Of a stretch of 64,000 nucleotides of DNA, positions 52,919 to 62,879 are shown piece by piece; within the stretch, counting starts at the first letter, position 1, and each line of letters begins with the position of its first letter. Under the pieces are notes generated by a model. That model searched no databases. It worked only from the letters and a program-made list of their open reading frames with translations, and was not told the origin of the DNA. Source of the stretch: Aedes albopictus. Lineage: Eukaryota > Arthropoda > Insecta > Diptera > Culicidae. The stretch lies in contig NC_085138.1 of NCBI RefSeq assembly GCF_035046485.1, forward strand, positions 23,902,800 to 23,966,799, in the 5' to 3' direction. Position numbers and translations under genes: made by a program.

Positions 52919-52990
52919 CAAACAATTACATTATGGTTCATAATGCAACTCATTTCGGTTGCATTATGAATCATAATGCAATTGTTTGAT
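52919..52990. repeat. Strong imperfect hairpin
   Basis: AAACAATTACATTATGGTTCATAATGCAAC pairs with the downstream GTTGCATTATGAATCATAATGCAATTGTTT around a TCATTTCG loop; within each arm CATTATG is itself palindromic. Confidence 0.8.
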
Positions 52991-53271
52991 TAGCAACCAC
53001 CGTCTGATCTCAGTTTCCACGGCTACAGCTTGAAAAACTGTGACGGTTATAGCACGGCATGCTTGATTCAAATTGGCCGGTCCCATTCAACCACCGCGAA
53101 GTACAATGATATTGATGGAAACGATCATATTCTAATGAATTTTTTTCTTTCATTGCAAAAAATTTTGTATGCAACTCGTTGCAAAACTCGATTTTTACAG
53201 CACGAGTTGTACATTTATCCATCGAGGTTTGCCGAACTCGTTAGATAAATAACTATTAATTATTCATCGTA

Positions 53272-53486
53272 GGGAATCGCGCCACTTGGGCGGTGGCTTC
53301 TATTTTCGTCTGTTTTCCGCTATAACTCACTTAAATTTGAACCAATTGACACAACTTTTGGAATGCGGTGAGATAGGTATAGTATCTACCCGTGTACAAC
53401 ATTTCAAGTCAACTGGTTCAAAATTGACTGAGTTATAGTGGAAAACAGACGAATATAGAAGCCACCGCCCAAGTGGCGCGATACCC
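53272..53486. mobile_element. TA-flanked palindromic MITE, GGGAATCGCGCCACTTGGG ends
   Basis: GGGAATCGCGCCACTTGGGC (53272) is mirrored by GCCCAAGTGGCGCGATACCC (to 53486), TA on both sides. The arms pair for about 65 bp (GGTGGCTTCTAT, TCGTCTGTTTTCC, ACTATAACTCA). Confidence 0.92.
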
Positions 53487-54178
53487 TATAATTCAAAGAA
53501 TTTTAAGTGCCTCAAATAAATATCTTTAAAAAGACTAAGTAATACTACAGCGTTTGTCTCAAAAGCAAAACTATGTGTTTCTGACAGATTTTGGGCCGCC
53601 GAATCCAAATCCGGGCCCAGATTTGCATCAGTACGTCACAACTTTGAGCTATAGGGCAAAATATGCGATTTTGGGCTGTCGGAGACATATAAGTTTGATA
53701 TTGAGACAGTGTTTGTTAATTTGTTTTCGCACCTTATCTATATTTTACTACTTCAATTTATTTTCAACTCATTAAAATATAAAAAATACATTATTTTTGA
53801 CGTAGCCTGTAAAGTGAGGCCACCGTTGATCCGTATCACCGTGAATTTGGTTTGGGATTCATCCCAAATATTTCATCGACCGTTGTTTATTGAACCACAA
53901 TATTTAATACACGGGATTGGACGGACAGCAATTCAGATTCAACCTCACTTCCACCTCGGAACTGCGGGAATGGGGTTATTCCCCATGTAGATGACATTTT
54001 TCGCAACATGGAACCTCACTTTCAATCATGTTTGGGATGGTTGAAATAACTTCTGAGATTCCATTGATAAATTAGTGCGGCCATGTACCTAAGTATTCTT
54101 TTAATTGTATCAATTCTTAATTTGTATGTTTTGAAATTAACTCAAATGCCAATTTCCTTTATTCCCCCCAAATTCCAG
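53487..54178. other. End of intron 2
   Basis: No repeat recognised. It ends in TTTCCTTTATTCCCCCCAAATTCCAG, a pyrimidine tract plus acceptor. Confidence 0.6.
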
Positions 54179-54454
54179 GTGCACGTCCCCATCCCGGTGG
54201 ACCGCCCCTACCCGGTGGCAGTTCCGAAACCGTTTGCCGTTCCCGTTGACCGACCCTACCCGGTCCCCGTGGATCGTCCCTACCCGGTTCCGGTGGCCCA
54301 ACCCGTCCCCGTTCCGGTGGTGAAACACGTAGGAATACCCGTTCCGGCACCTGTGCCGGTGGCCGTCCCCAAAGCCGTGCCCGTCCCGGTCCACACGCCC
54401 GTCGTGGCCGCACCGTACGGACCGGACCCATGGGTCGGAGCGAAGCTTTGGTAA
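54179..54454 (+). CDS. Exon 3 (last) of secreted proline-rich cuticular-like protein
   Basis: 91 codons and TAA, phase 0 at the acceptor (CCAG|GTG). The product continues exon 2 without a seam (PYPVPVK | VHVPIPVDRPYPVAV). It has three near-identical VPVDRPYPV units, then PVPVPVVKHVGIPVPAPVPV, PKAVPVPVHTPVV and the end AAPYGPDPWVGAKLW. The PV/PY pairs through almost the whole segment are the hallmark of CPLCP-type low-complexity cuticular proteins. The GC-rich, third-position-biased codon use contrasts with the AT-rich surroundings. The open frame extends 32 codons upstream of the acceptor, but that part is intron. The mirror frame on the - strand (54159-54620) is a shadow of the repeat. Confidence 0.9.
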   Translation: MHVPIPVDRPYPVAVPKPFAVPVDRPYPVPVDRPYPVPVAQPVPVPVVKHVGIPVPAPVPVAVPKAVPVPVHTPVVAAPYGPDPWVGAKLW

Positions 54455-54795
54455 AACCGGAGAAGGAAGTCATTTTCAGCCGAGCAACAGCATAAAACAT
54501 TAAAGAGATTATTATAATCACCACGTCTAGTGGAGTTAAATTTAAATTAAATACGAACATTTCAAGTGCAACGGGGCGTAGGAATAATTTATAATTGCTA
54601 TTTGTATGCAGGTGAATCACGAGTGCCGTATCCGCCTTTTTAGTAGAAGAGGCGATGTTATGCGATATGTAGCATTAGGAGGTGGCTAGAGAAAAACGTT
54701 CAATTTTATGCCTAGATAGAACTGTCTATACCTAAGAGGAACTATTTATTATTGTTGATTAGGGTAGTTCAATAAAAATGACACGTCAAAATGCA
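54455..54795 (+). terminator. 3' UTR and poly(A) signal
   Basis: AATAAA at 54771-54776, 317 nt after the stop codon; cleavage expected within about 10-30 nt downstream. No earlier perfect AATAAA is seen after the stop. Confidence 0.7.
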
Positions 54796-54986
54796 AAATA
54801 TGTTTTCGATTCTTGATGACTCCATTCTTAATACCACACAATATTTGAAGACGAGCCTGTTGGTTTATGGGCTACCGCTTCTTATTCATATGCAAAAGTT
54901 CCTGGGTTCGTTCAATCCCTGGTTTGTCTCTTTCTTCCTACTTTGTATCTTTTCATCTACTTTCTATACTCTCTTATGTACATAAG

Positions 54987-55180
54987 GTACACCGGGGCAA
55001 GATGAAACACGAAGTTTTGAAATAGATTTCAATACAATTTGGAAATTTGTCGTTCGCTAAAGATTGTTTGAATCAAAAACAATATGTTATGGCGATCAAA
55101 CTGTTAATCATTATTAGAAAACATCATGTTAACCCGCTCTTTCATCTTGCTCCACCCGTTTCAACTTGCCCCGGTGTACC
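54987..55180. mobile_element. Small MITE with GGTACACCGGGGCAAG ends
   Basis: AAGGTACACCGGGGCAAGATG (54986) is mirrored by CAACTTGCCCCGGTGTACCTT (to 55181). The interior is AT-rich. Confidence 0.82.
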
Positions 55181-55204
55181 TTATGCATCTCATGCATAAA
55201 CGTA

Positions 55205-56126
55205 CAGGGGATACTCAAAATAACTGGGACAGGTTAAATTTTCACTTTTCAAAAAATGTTCAACTAGCTATAACTTTTCGAAAAGGGCATCAAATATTCT
55301 CAAATTTTGACTGCAAGTTCATCAACTAGTTGTGTATCAGTGGTTCAATTTTGGAAAAAATCGGGCTATTATACACGAAGTTATAAAGGTTCTAGAAAAA
55401 GGTATAATTTTTCGATAGCCAACTTTGAGCTGTTATATCTCCGGAATCAATGAACCGAATGCAATCAAATTTTGATCATTCATGACATATATAATTAGCT
55501 GTTAAAAAATTTTTCAATAAGCTTAAAATTCTTTACACGAAAGAAAATTATAACGGTTAGATTATTTTTCTAATATAATACCAATTTATCCGAAACTTCA
55601 TCATTGTTTCAAAATTTGAGATAGTAATCAAAGTTCATTTAAATTCCCTCTAATTGACTTGAATATATTCATGTTTCAAAGGAAAGCAACCAAATGACCG
55701 GCATCAAATTGAAAAAGTAATGGGATGCATATGAAAAATAGATAAATTTACTAAAAAAACATAGAATAAATGAAATCGCTATAACTTTTTTTCTTATGAA
55801 TAATTTCAAATTAAGTCAACTGTTTTCCAAAGTTCATTATATTAGTCATAAATGATCAAAATTTCATTGCATTCGGTGCATTGAATCCGGAGATATAACA
55901 GCTCAAAGTTGGCTATCGGATAATTATACCTTTTTCTAGAATCTTCATAACTTCGTGTAGAATGGCCTGATCTTTTCCAAAATTGAACCACTGATACACA
56001 ACTAGTTGATAAACTTACAGTCAAAATTTGGTAATATTTGATGCCCTTAGCCAAAAGTTACAACGAGTTGAACATTTTTTGAAAAGTGAAAAATTTACCT
56101 GTCCCAGTTATTTTGAGTATCCCCTG
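55205..56126. mobile_element. TA-flanked foldback MITE, CAGGGGATACTC family (copy 1)
   Basis: CAGGGGATACTCAAAATAACT (55205) is mirrored by AGTTATTTTGAGTATCCCCTG (to 56126), flanked by TA. The arms extend several hundred bp, including TAACTTTTCGAAAAGGGC, ACTAGTTGTGTATCAGTGG and CAACTTTGAGCTGTTATATC. Confidence 0.93.
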
Positions 56127-56286
56127 TATGTTCATAGCCCTAGAATCAGAAACGGATTAAAAAAGCCGTTTTTCGCCTTCCTTCCAACTTTCCAAATTCC
56201 AGCACAGTGTAAATCTATTATATAACGCCTACAAGTTATGCAATCGAGCGATCTGTCCCGCTTCACAATAATCTTCACACAATCTA

Positions 56287-57914
56287 CAGGGGATAGACAA
56301 AATTATCACAGGCAAAATTTTCACTTTTCAAAGAATGTCCATTTAGCTGTAACTTCTCGAAAAGTGCATCAAATGTTCTCAAATTTTCACTGTAAGTTGA
56401 TCAACTAGTTGTGTATCAGTGGACAAAATCTGGAAAAGATCGGGCTATTATGCACGAAGTTACAAGCATTTTAGAAAAATGTAGAATTATCCGATAACCA
56501 ACTTTGAGCTGTTATATCTCCGAATTCAATGAACCGAATGACACGAAATTTTGACCATTAATGACTTACATGATGAGCTCTGAAAAACGTTTGACTCAAC
56601 TTGAAATTATTAACAAGAGAAAAAGTTATAGCAATCTCATTAATTTTATGATTTTTTAGGAAATTGGTCTATTTTTAATAGGCATCCCATTACTTTTCCA
56701 ATGAATTGCTGCCTATGTTGTTACTATCTTTCAAAACAAAACTGTATTCAAGACAATCAGAGGGAATTTAAATGAACTATAATAAGCATCTTGAATTTCG
56801 AAACGATGTTGAAATTTAAGGAAATTTGGTGTTTTATTAGAAAAATAATCCAATTGTTATAATTATTAGAGTGGGTCAACGTTGTATGGAGAAACTCTCA
56901 ATTTGATCGTATCAACCCGGAACAAAGCTTTTTCAACCTATGTTAGCGTCCAAAACAACTGTGCAAAATTTGGGAGCAATTGGTTACGTCCCCGTATTCC
57001 GCATTGCGATTGAAATTTGTATGGATGTTAGTATGAGAAAACGTGCTTTTTTGCATTTTTCTCATAATTTGAAATTTTTCGTCTAAAACGATCTAACCAA
57101 TGACGTTAAAGTATAGCCTAGGATATGCCGAAAAACTTTGCCGAAGACCGCAAAGTGATCCGATGCTTGTGAAAAAAGTTATTCGCTTGGTAACTTAGGC
57201 CAAAAATTGAGATTTTATTATTGATGTTATTCCTTTACATGTTAAATGTTAAGCACCACTGGGCAATCTGTACGTTATAACTTTTTTCACAAGAGTCGGA
57301 TCACTTTGCGGTCTTCGGCAAAGTTTTTCGGCATATCCTAGGCTATACTTTTACGTCATTGGTTAGATAGTTTTAGACAAAAAAAATTTAATTTATGAGA
57401 AAAATGCAAAAAAGCACGTTTTCCCATACTAAATTCCATACAAATTTCAATCACAAAGCGGAATACGGGGAAGCAACCAATCGCTCCCAAATTTTGCACA
57501 GTTGCTTTGGACGCTAAAATGAATCGAAAAAGCTTTGTTCCGAAAAATCGACTTTGTTGACCCAGTCTAATAATTATATTCCATGTTAAGAATTTTAAGT
57601 TGAGTCAAAAGTTTTTCAATGCTCATTATATAAGTCATAAATGGTCAAAATTCCATTGCATTCACTTCATTGAATCCGGAGATATAACAGCTCAAAGTTG
57701 GTTATCGGATAATTATACCTTTTTTTAGAATCTCTATAACTTCGTGCAGAATAGTCCGTTTTTTTTTAAATTTTGTCCACTGATACACAAACAGTTGATC
57801 AACTTACAGTGAAAATTTGAGAATATTTGATGCACTTTTGAAAAAGTTACAGCTATTTGAAATTTTTTGAGAAGGGAAAATTTTGCCTGTCCCGATCATT
57901 TTGTCTATCCCCTG
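56287..57914. mobile_element. TA-flanked foldback MITE, CAGGGGATAGAC family (copy 2)
   Basis: CAGGGGATAGACAAAATTATC (56287) is mirrored by GATCATTTTGTCTATCCCCTG (to 57914), flanked by TA. It is the same family as copy 1 by the shared inner arm (CAACTTTGAGCTGTTATATC). It is longer because of the nested element at 56869-57567. Confidence 0.93.
56869..57567. mobile_element. Nested TA-flanked MITE, GAGTGGGTCA family (copy 2)
   Basis: GAGTGGGTCAACG (56869) is mirrored by TTGACCCAGTC (to 57567) with TA on each side. The arms share CCCGTATTCCGCATTGCGAT-like, TAGCCTAGGATATGCC and GCCGAAGACCGCAAAGTGATC. Homologous to 6287-6971. Confidence 0.9.
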
Positions 57915-58170
57915 TATCACTTTACGCCTAGCATCCACGCACCAATGCTTGAACCCATATGCCAAAAATAAACATTTCCCAATAATAATCCGACATTCGT
58001 ATGAACTTGTGCGGATGCAGTGAATTCCACGGTCTGTTGACAACAAGCGATTGCATTCATCATTGCCCTCCCCATTCCCACATTGACCTGCAACCTGACG
58101 TAGCTGGCACTATTATCGCCTAAAAAATGAAGATCATTCACACTGAGGCACTCACACACAGACTAGAGAT

Positions 58171-58535
58171 GGTCGGGTTTCGGGTTTTCAAATCCGAAAC
58201 CCGACCCGAACCCGACAGGTACGGGTCGGGTTCGGGCCTGGCAAATTATAAAAAAAAACTCGGGTTCGGGTCGGGTCCGGGTTTGAAAAATTTCAAAATA
58301 TTCGGGTACGGGTCGGGGCTGAATAACGTCGGGTTGAAGTCGGATTTGGTACCAGTGTAGATAAATCAGTATTTAGACAAATGCTTTATTTGTTATATCC
58401 GATACATTAATCAATTATTTTTTTAACTCGGGTTTTGGTCGGGCTTTTTGATAAATAATTTCTCGGGTTCGGATCGAGTTCGGGTTTGATAAATGAGAAT
58501 TTTTCGGGTTCGGGTCGGGTCCGTGTTTGACCTGT
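58171..58535 (+). repeat. CGGGT/CGGGTTCGGG repeat, G-quadruplex-prone
   Basis: Two clusters (58171-58340 and 58430-58530) of CGGGTTCGGGTCGGGTCCGGG-type runs on the + strand, with one inverted patch (AAACCCGACCCGAACCCGAC, 58197-58216) that can pair with them. The AT-rich centre holds no frame. Likely the subterminal repeat region of a DNA transposon. Confidence 0.65.
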
Positions 58536-58544
58536 AAACACTGT

Positions 58545-58889
58545 AAAAGGAATAAATGGCTAGGGGGGTCTAATAAAAACCTAACCGCAAACGGAGCCTG
58601 TGGAGTACCAGGGCGCCCTCCACAGTATTTTGCCCTTATTGCGCCAACCGGAGCAATGGTGCAGTGGACCTTGTGTTTCTCCGAGACAATCGGCTGCCCT
58701 TCTTTAGTCTCACTTGAGGCTCAATAAGGGCGGGGTTATGAAGATGTTGTTAATTAGTTTAAATTTTCACCTATATGGTTTCGCATTATGCGATTTGCAC
58801 AGTGATCTGGTTTTGTTGCTGCTGTTCTTTTTTGTGCTGTTGTTGCGAAGAGTTAAATCTGGCCTAGTTTGGGTAGTGGCTACGGTTAG
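58545..58889 (+). mobile_element. LOA-like element (+ copy), 5' UTR
   Basis: GGAATAAATGGCTAGGGGGG through GGCCTAGTTTGGGTAGTGG matches the - copy at 24055-25357. It is broken at 58889 by insertion of the DNA element at 58890-59321. Confidence 0.8.
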
Positions 58890-59321
58890 CCCTCTAATAC
58901 CCAAATTTTTTATTTTGATCTAAATATCATTTTTCGTCATCTAAAATCGATTTAAACATGTTTTGGAAGATGATTCTTTTTAATTCTCGATTTCGTGAAT
59001 TTCAGTTTTTGATTTTTAAAATTTTTATTTTTGAACATCCCCACAGTTTTATATTTTTCCTGGAAGCCTATTTGGGGTACGGATTTTTTGAGATGAAAAC
59101 ATTCTGAGATTTTATGATTATTGTTAAAATATTTTTATTCTAATTTTTTTTCATGGAAAATTTTATTTTCCGTGTAATTTTAAGGAAAATAATTTTAGAG
59201 TGTATTCGATTCCCTTAAACTATAAAACTAAATTGACCTTTTTATGTAAACAAACGATTTTCTCCTTATCTCACCAAGCACCTCTACAATTGGGGGTCAT
59301 CTGGATTAGCCTATTAGAGGG
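58890..59321. mobile_element. 432-bp DNA element, CCCTCTAATA ends, TTAG duplication
   Basis: CCCTCTAATA (58890) is mirrored by TATTAGAGGG (to 59321). TTAG lies before (58886-58889) and after (59322-59325). It is AT-rich and non-coding and inserted in the LOA-like leader. Confidence 0.75.
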
Positions 59322-59328
59322 TTAGGAT

Positions 59329-59728
59329 CAGTGCTGAAAATTTCATTTCGTCATATCTAAATTCAACCACCTACATCTCCTTTTAGAAGCTGAACCTGAG
59401 AATATGGTATATGAAAAACTTGTGCGGCTAGACCAGTTCTGCAAGAAAGTCACGGAAAAACCGCTATTTTTCGAATATTAATAATAAATGTCACGGACTA
59501 CCTTTGAAAAATGCCAAATGATATTCACCGTGAATATCATTGGCATTTTTCGAAGGTAGTCCGTGACATTTACCATAAATATTCGAAAAATAGAGATTTT
59601 TCCGTGACTTTCTTGCAGAACTGGTCTAGCCGTACAAGTTTTTCATATACCATATTCTCAGGTTCAGCTTCTAAGAGGAGCTGTAGGTGATTGAATCTAG
59701 ATATGATGAAATGAATTTTTCAGCACTG
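59329..59728. mobile_element. 400-bp palindromic hAT MITE with 8-bp duplication GTTAGGAT
   Basis: CAGTGCTGAAAA (59329) and TTTTTCAGCACTG (to 59728) are the ends. GTTAGGAT flanks exactly at 59321-59328 and 59729-59736. The ~195-bp arms pair almost completely around the centre at ATTCACC/GTGAATAT (59520-59530). The left duplication includes the last base of the CCCTCTAATA element, so this element inserted later. Confidence 0.95.
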
Positions 59729-59736
59729 GTTAGGAT

Positions 59737-59881
59737 AGCTCAGATCAATCTTCAGCATAAAAGAACAGCAGCAATCAATCTTTGCAGACTTATGCAAAAT
59801 GGTACAGCCCAAGTGGCCTTGGTCCAAGAACCTTACTACCGTAAGGGTAATTTCTATCTAGGAAACCTTGTGAACCCGGTG
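59737..59881 (+). pseudogene. LOA-like element (+ copy), endonuclease N-terminus
   Basis: VRIAQINLQHKRTAAINLCR and QNGTAQVALVQEPYYRK are the first endonuclease motifs, followed by the insertion of the TG...CA element at 59882. Confidence 0.82.
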
Positions 59882-61333
59882 TGTAAGCTACTTCCTGGCA
59901 GTGCCTAAAAAATTCAGCCCAATGAAGTTCAATCAGTGCGAAAACGAACACAAATAAACGAGTGCAGTCTCCCACCAACATGACGCCGAGAATGAACATG
60001 ACAAAGAGAAAGCAAGACAATGAGAGCGACGCCTCGTAGTGTAATCAACTGTAGCTGAAGTTCTGTTTTGATCTTCAGCCCGAGCTCGGTGAATGTGAAT
60101 ATGATTTTTTTAATTTGGAAATGACTTTTTATGATTTTAGGCTATTTAAGGCACGCAAATGTCAATATGTTGCCCTAATTATATTTATTATGCTTGCTTA
60201 AGTGAATGGTATCCACCAGCAGCACTTTTTGCTTTTAAATCGTGCTTAAACCAAAAAATATCAATTGAAGATGAATATGCTGACTTTGAATATCAGTGGG
60301 TGGTTGAAATTCAGCAGACAGCGAGGTAATGAATTTTTCATCGCTTGAACTTCAGAGAGTGGCACACGGGTTGTCGATACGATAATCAAAACAAAAACAA
60401 ATCTACGACGCAGGAGCCACTGGGCGTCGGTGAGGATGACTGTAATTTGACAAATTAAGACACTGCTTCCTGGTAGCGAATCACGGGACAGTGGTTTACC
60501 TGCTCTGTTTCAGGGTAGTTACGTGGTTGCGGGAGAGGAGCACCAGATTTGGCTCCAACAGGCTCTCGATACAAGTGCACTAATCAGGGGGCAGACGCAG
60601 GTAGGATGATTTTGTCCACAGCTAATCACCTTCACCCGGGTTCACTTCAACCTACTTCTCAAACTGGTATTTCACTCAATTTACTAATAACACGCTTGAT
60701 GTTAGCTGTTATTTAATTTATTACTATAATAAACTAGTTTAAAGAGTTTTACAATTTAAATTTGATTTCCTACGCGTTGGGAAAACTTTTCACTTCTAGG
60801 TCGCGTCACAGTTTTTTCACTTCTCATCTAAAAATTCAAAATCAGCCCACGCTTGCTGCGATTGCGGTTGGGTCAGGGGGCCAGCAAAAGGCAAAATCCC
60901 CGTAGCTCACAACGAAAACACGTTTAAAATTGTTTTCGCTGAAAATTTATGCATTACACAATTTCTTACTGATTTATTTGCTATCTCCGCGTTGTCGTGT
61001 AATTTCGAACGATTGCACGCTAAAATTTTGGTAACCTTTTGCTAGTTTTACACGTTTTACTTAAGTAATAACTTATGGTAATGACTAATTCGCAAATGTC
61101 GTGCACATCCCAGATCTGTCAGAGTGCCCAAAAGTGTCAATTTCCCAAACATGTCAAATTCATGTGGACTACGGCACATCTATTCGTGGTTGACGTCCGT
61201 GCTGCCCCGCTGGGTTGGGTCGTTGCTACGGCAACGACGGCAGCCCGCTCACGTGGCAACGACGGTTGGCTCGACATCGGGCGCCTACGGTGCCCGAGTA
61301 AAAATGTATACTTAGCTACTTTTGTTCGCAACA
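59882..61333. mobile_element. Probable solo LTR (1452 bp) with CGGTG duplication
   Basis: The insert begins TGTAAGCTACTTCC and ends GTTCGCAACA (TG...CA) and is flanked by CGGTG at 59877-59881 and 61334-61338. Taking it out restores the LOA endonuclease sequence across NLVNPV and FATFSKHEMANSR. No gag/pol frame is present, so a recombined single LTR of a long-LTR retrotransposon is the simplest reading. Confidence 0.72.
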
Positions 61334-61587
61334 CGGTGTTTGCTACTTTCAGTAAACATGAAATGGCAAACTCACGTGTCATGCCTCGAGCCTGTGTGCT
61401 TGTCAACAACGCAATAGTTGCTACACTCATCTCTGAACTAACCACCAGAGATGTATGTGCTATCACAGTTAATGTATCTGTTGGAAACCTCAACAGGAAA
61501 TACGTCTATTGTTCGGTTTATTTACCGCATGATGAACCACCCCCTACGGATGCTTTCAAGCAAGTCATTGCATACTGTACTTCAAAA
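61334..61587 (+). pseudogene. LOA-like element (+ copy), endonuclease middle part
   Basis: FATFSKHEMANSRVMPRACV, NNAIVATLISELTTRDVC and KYVYCSVYLPHDE; matches 23000-23145 and 23767-23890 on the - copy. Interrupted at CTTCAAAA by a hAT-like insert. Confidence 0.82.
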
Positions 61588-62150
61588 CAGGGTTCCTGAT
61601 TTCCACTTTTCATCTTCTTCCACATTCGAATACAGTCAGCAGCGAACGGTTGTCGCTTTAGTTTGTGCCTTTGCTTGTCAGCGGCGACCGCAAATTCCGG
61701 CGAACGGTGGGAAGCCACACTCGGAATTTAAACATTCGTCCACATTCGCCTCGCAAGCGATCGAGCGGTGATGCGATTCGTGAGTGATATTGCGCATACG
61801 AATTTTTGAAGTTTTCAAACAATGTTTATTATTTTCTTTGCTAATCTAGCATTTCAACAACAATACACTAAAAAAGTATGCATTACATGCAGAAATTCTC
61901 TTCTAGTAATGATAATAGCCGCTTCGATTGCTCAATAGCATTCGTCACCATTCGCCATTCATTCATTCGCTTGCGATCCAAACTGCGACGATCGGCAACG
62001 AATATCCATGTCAAGCAGCTTGCACTTCGCTTCCCACTGATGATGGGGTTGCGTGTTTGATCACGACATTCCGTTTGCTGCATCTTTTTCGATTCGCTTC
62101 AGCAAAGAGGAGTGAATATGAATGGAGTGAGGCGAATATACCGATCTTTG
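61588..62150. mobile_element. 563-bp hAT-like insert with 8-bp duplication CTTCAAAA
   Basis: It starts CAGGGTTCCTG and ends CGATCTTTG, with CTTCAAAA exactly on both sides (61580-61587, 62151-62158). The terminal inverted repeat is weak (CAGGG versus CAAAG) but the duplication is exact. The interior has many ATTCGC motifs. The partial sister copy is at 24195-24610. Confidence 0.85.
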
Positions 62151-62172
62151 CTTCAAAAGGCCTTCCGCTAAT

Positions 62173-62529
62173 AGGACAGATCGGAGAAGTACTAGATTTG
62201 TAGTAATGAGCTGAATTTTAGTATGTTGAGAAGGTCAATTCTGCGTTTCTGCAATGAAATGGTACAAAAAGCGTGGGTATTATGATTCCTTACCTAATTT
62301 GATGCTGTTTGAGCAAAAGTTTGGGCAACAATGTTGTTGGTTTCTCCATTTCTTGCAACATAAACAACATAGTTATCCAAAGTTTTGCTCAAACAGCATC
62401 AATTTAGGTAAGGAATCATAATACCCACGCTTTGTGTACCATTTCATTGCAGAAACAGCGAACTGACCTTCTCACCATACTAAAATTCAGCTCATTACTA
62501 CAAATCTAGTACTACACCGAACGTGCCCC
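62173..62529. mobile_element. Palindromic MITE with AGTACTAGATTTGTAGTAATG arms
   Basis: GAAGTACTAGATTTGTAGTA near 62189 is mirrored by TACTACAAATCTAGTACTAC near 62495. The arms continue through GAGCTGAATTTTAGTATG, CAATGAAATGGTAC and CCTTACCTAA. It splits the LOA frame between GLPLI and VGSDAN-equivalent codons; the exact ends are uncertain by a few bases. Confidence 0.85.
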
Positions 62530-62879
62530 ATTGTTGGCAGTGATGCTAATGCTCACCATATCATCTAGGGCAACTCAGACATTAACTTGAGTGGCTCCAG
62601 TTTGATGGAGCACTTAAGTAGTACAGATCTTGGATTACTTAACATAGGCAACCGCCCAACCTTCATGGTATCTGCTAGAGAGGAAGTATTAGACATAACG
62701 CTTTGCTCTAGCGGAATTTGTCACGAGCTGACCAATTGGCATGTGTCAGATGAAGAATCTTTATCTGGCAATCGCTACATCTTTTTTGAACATGTAAATG
62801 TTACTTCGCAAACATTGCGTTTCAGAAATCCCCGGTCAACAAACGGGGTTCTTTTTACTGATTTGGTTGCGGCAATATG
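62530..62879 (+). pseudogene. LOA-like element (+ copy), endonuclease C-terminal part
   Basis: SSLMEHLSSTDLGLLNIGNR, EEVLDITLCSSGICHELTNW and RFRNPRSTN match the - copy. The DHRY histidine is changed to asparagine (SGNRYIFFEH). At about 62879 the sequence jumps into the RT C-terminal region, so the linker and most of RT are deleted. Confidence 0.8.

Larger units (their letters stand above)
774..54454 (+). other. Host gene span: three coding exons with giant introns
   Basis: Coding exons are 774-791, 35895-36305 and 54179-54454 (705 nt with the stop; 234 residues). Intron 1 is 792-35894 (35,103 bp) and intron 2 is 36306-54178 (17,873 bp). Both introns are phase 0 with GT...AG ends, and both acceptors have clear pyrimidine tracts (TTTTTCCCGGTCTTCCCATACAG-type; TTCCCCCCAAATTCCAG). 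All repeats listed between these exons are therefore intronic. About 98.7% of the span is non-coding and most of what I can identify is transposon-derived. The Ty3/gypsy provirus and some RTE copies lie in sense or antisense within the unit, so cryptic splice and polyadenylation sites must be bypassed. Confidence 0.8.
54870..58163 (+). mobile_element. SINE-like unit 'Y' split by three DNA-element insertions
   Basis: Pieces of Y are the tRNA-like head 54880-54985 (CTGGGTTCGTTCAATCCC), a ~20-bp piece at 55182-55204, the body 56127-56286 (GTTCATAGCCCTAGAATCAG) and the 3' part 57915-58163 (GCCTAGCATCCACGCACC). Joined, these make the same order as 16085-16275 plus 3137-3520. The inserts are 54987-55180, 55205-56126 and 56287-57914, the last with a fourth element nested inside it. 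Confidence 0.65.

Noticed and set aside
54159..54620. 153-codon - strand frame over exon 3
   Set aside because: Shadow of the PV-repeat exon; Gly/Arg/Pro-rich as expected from the complement.
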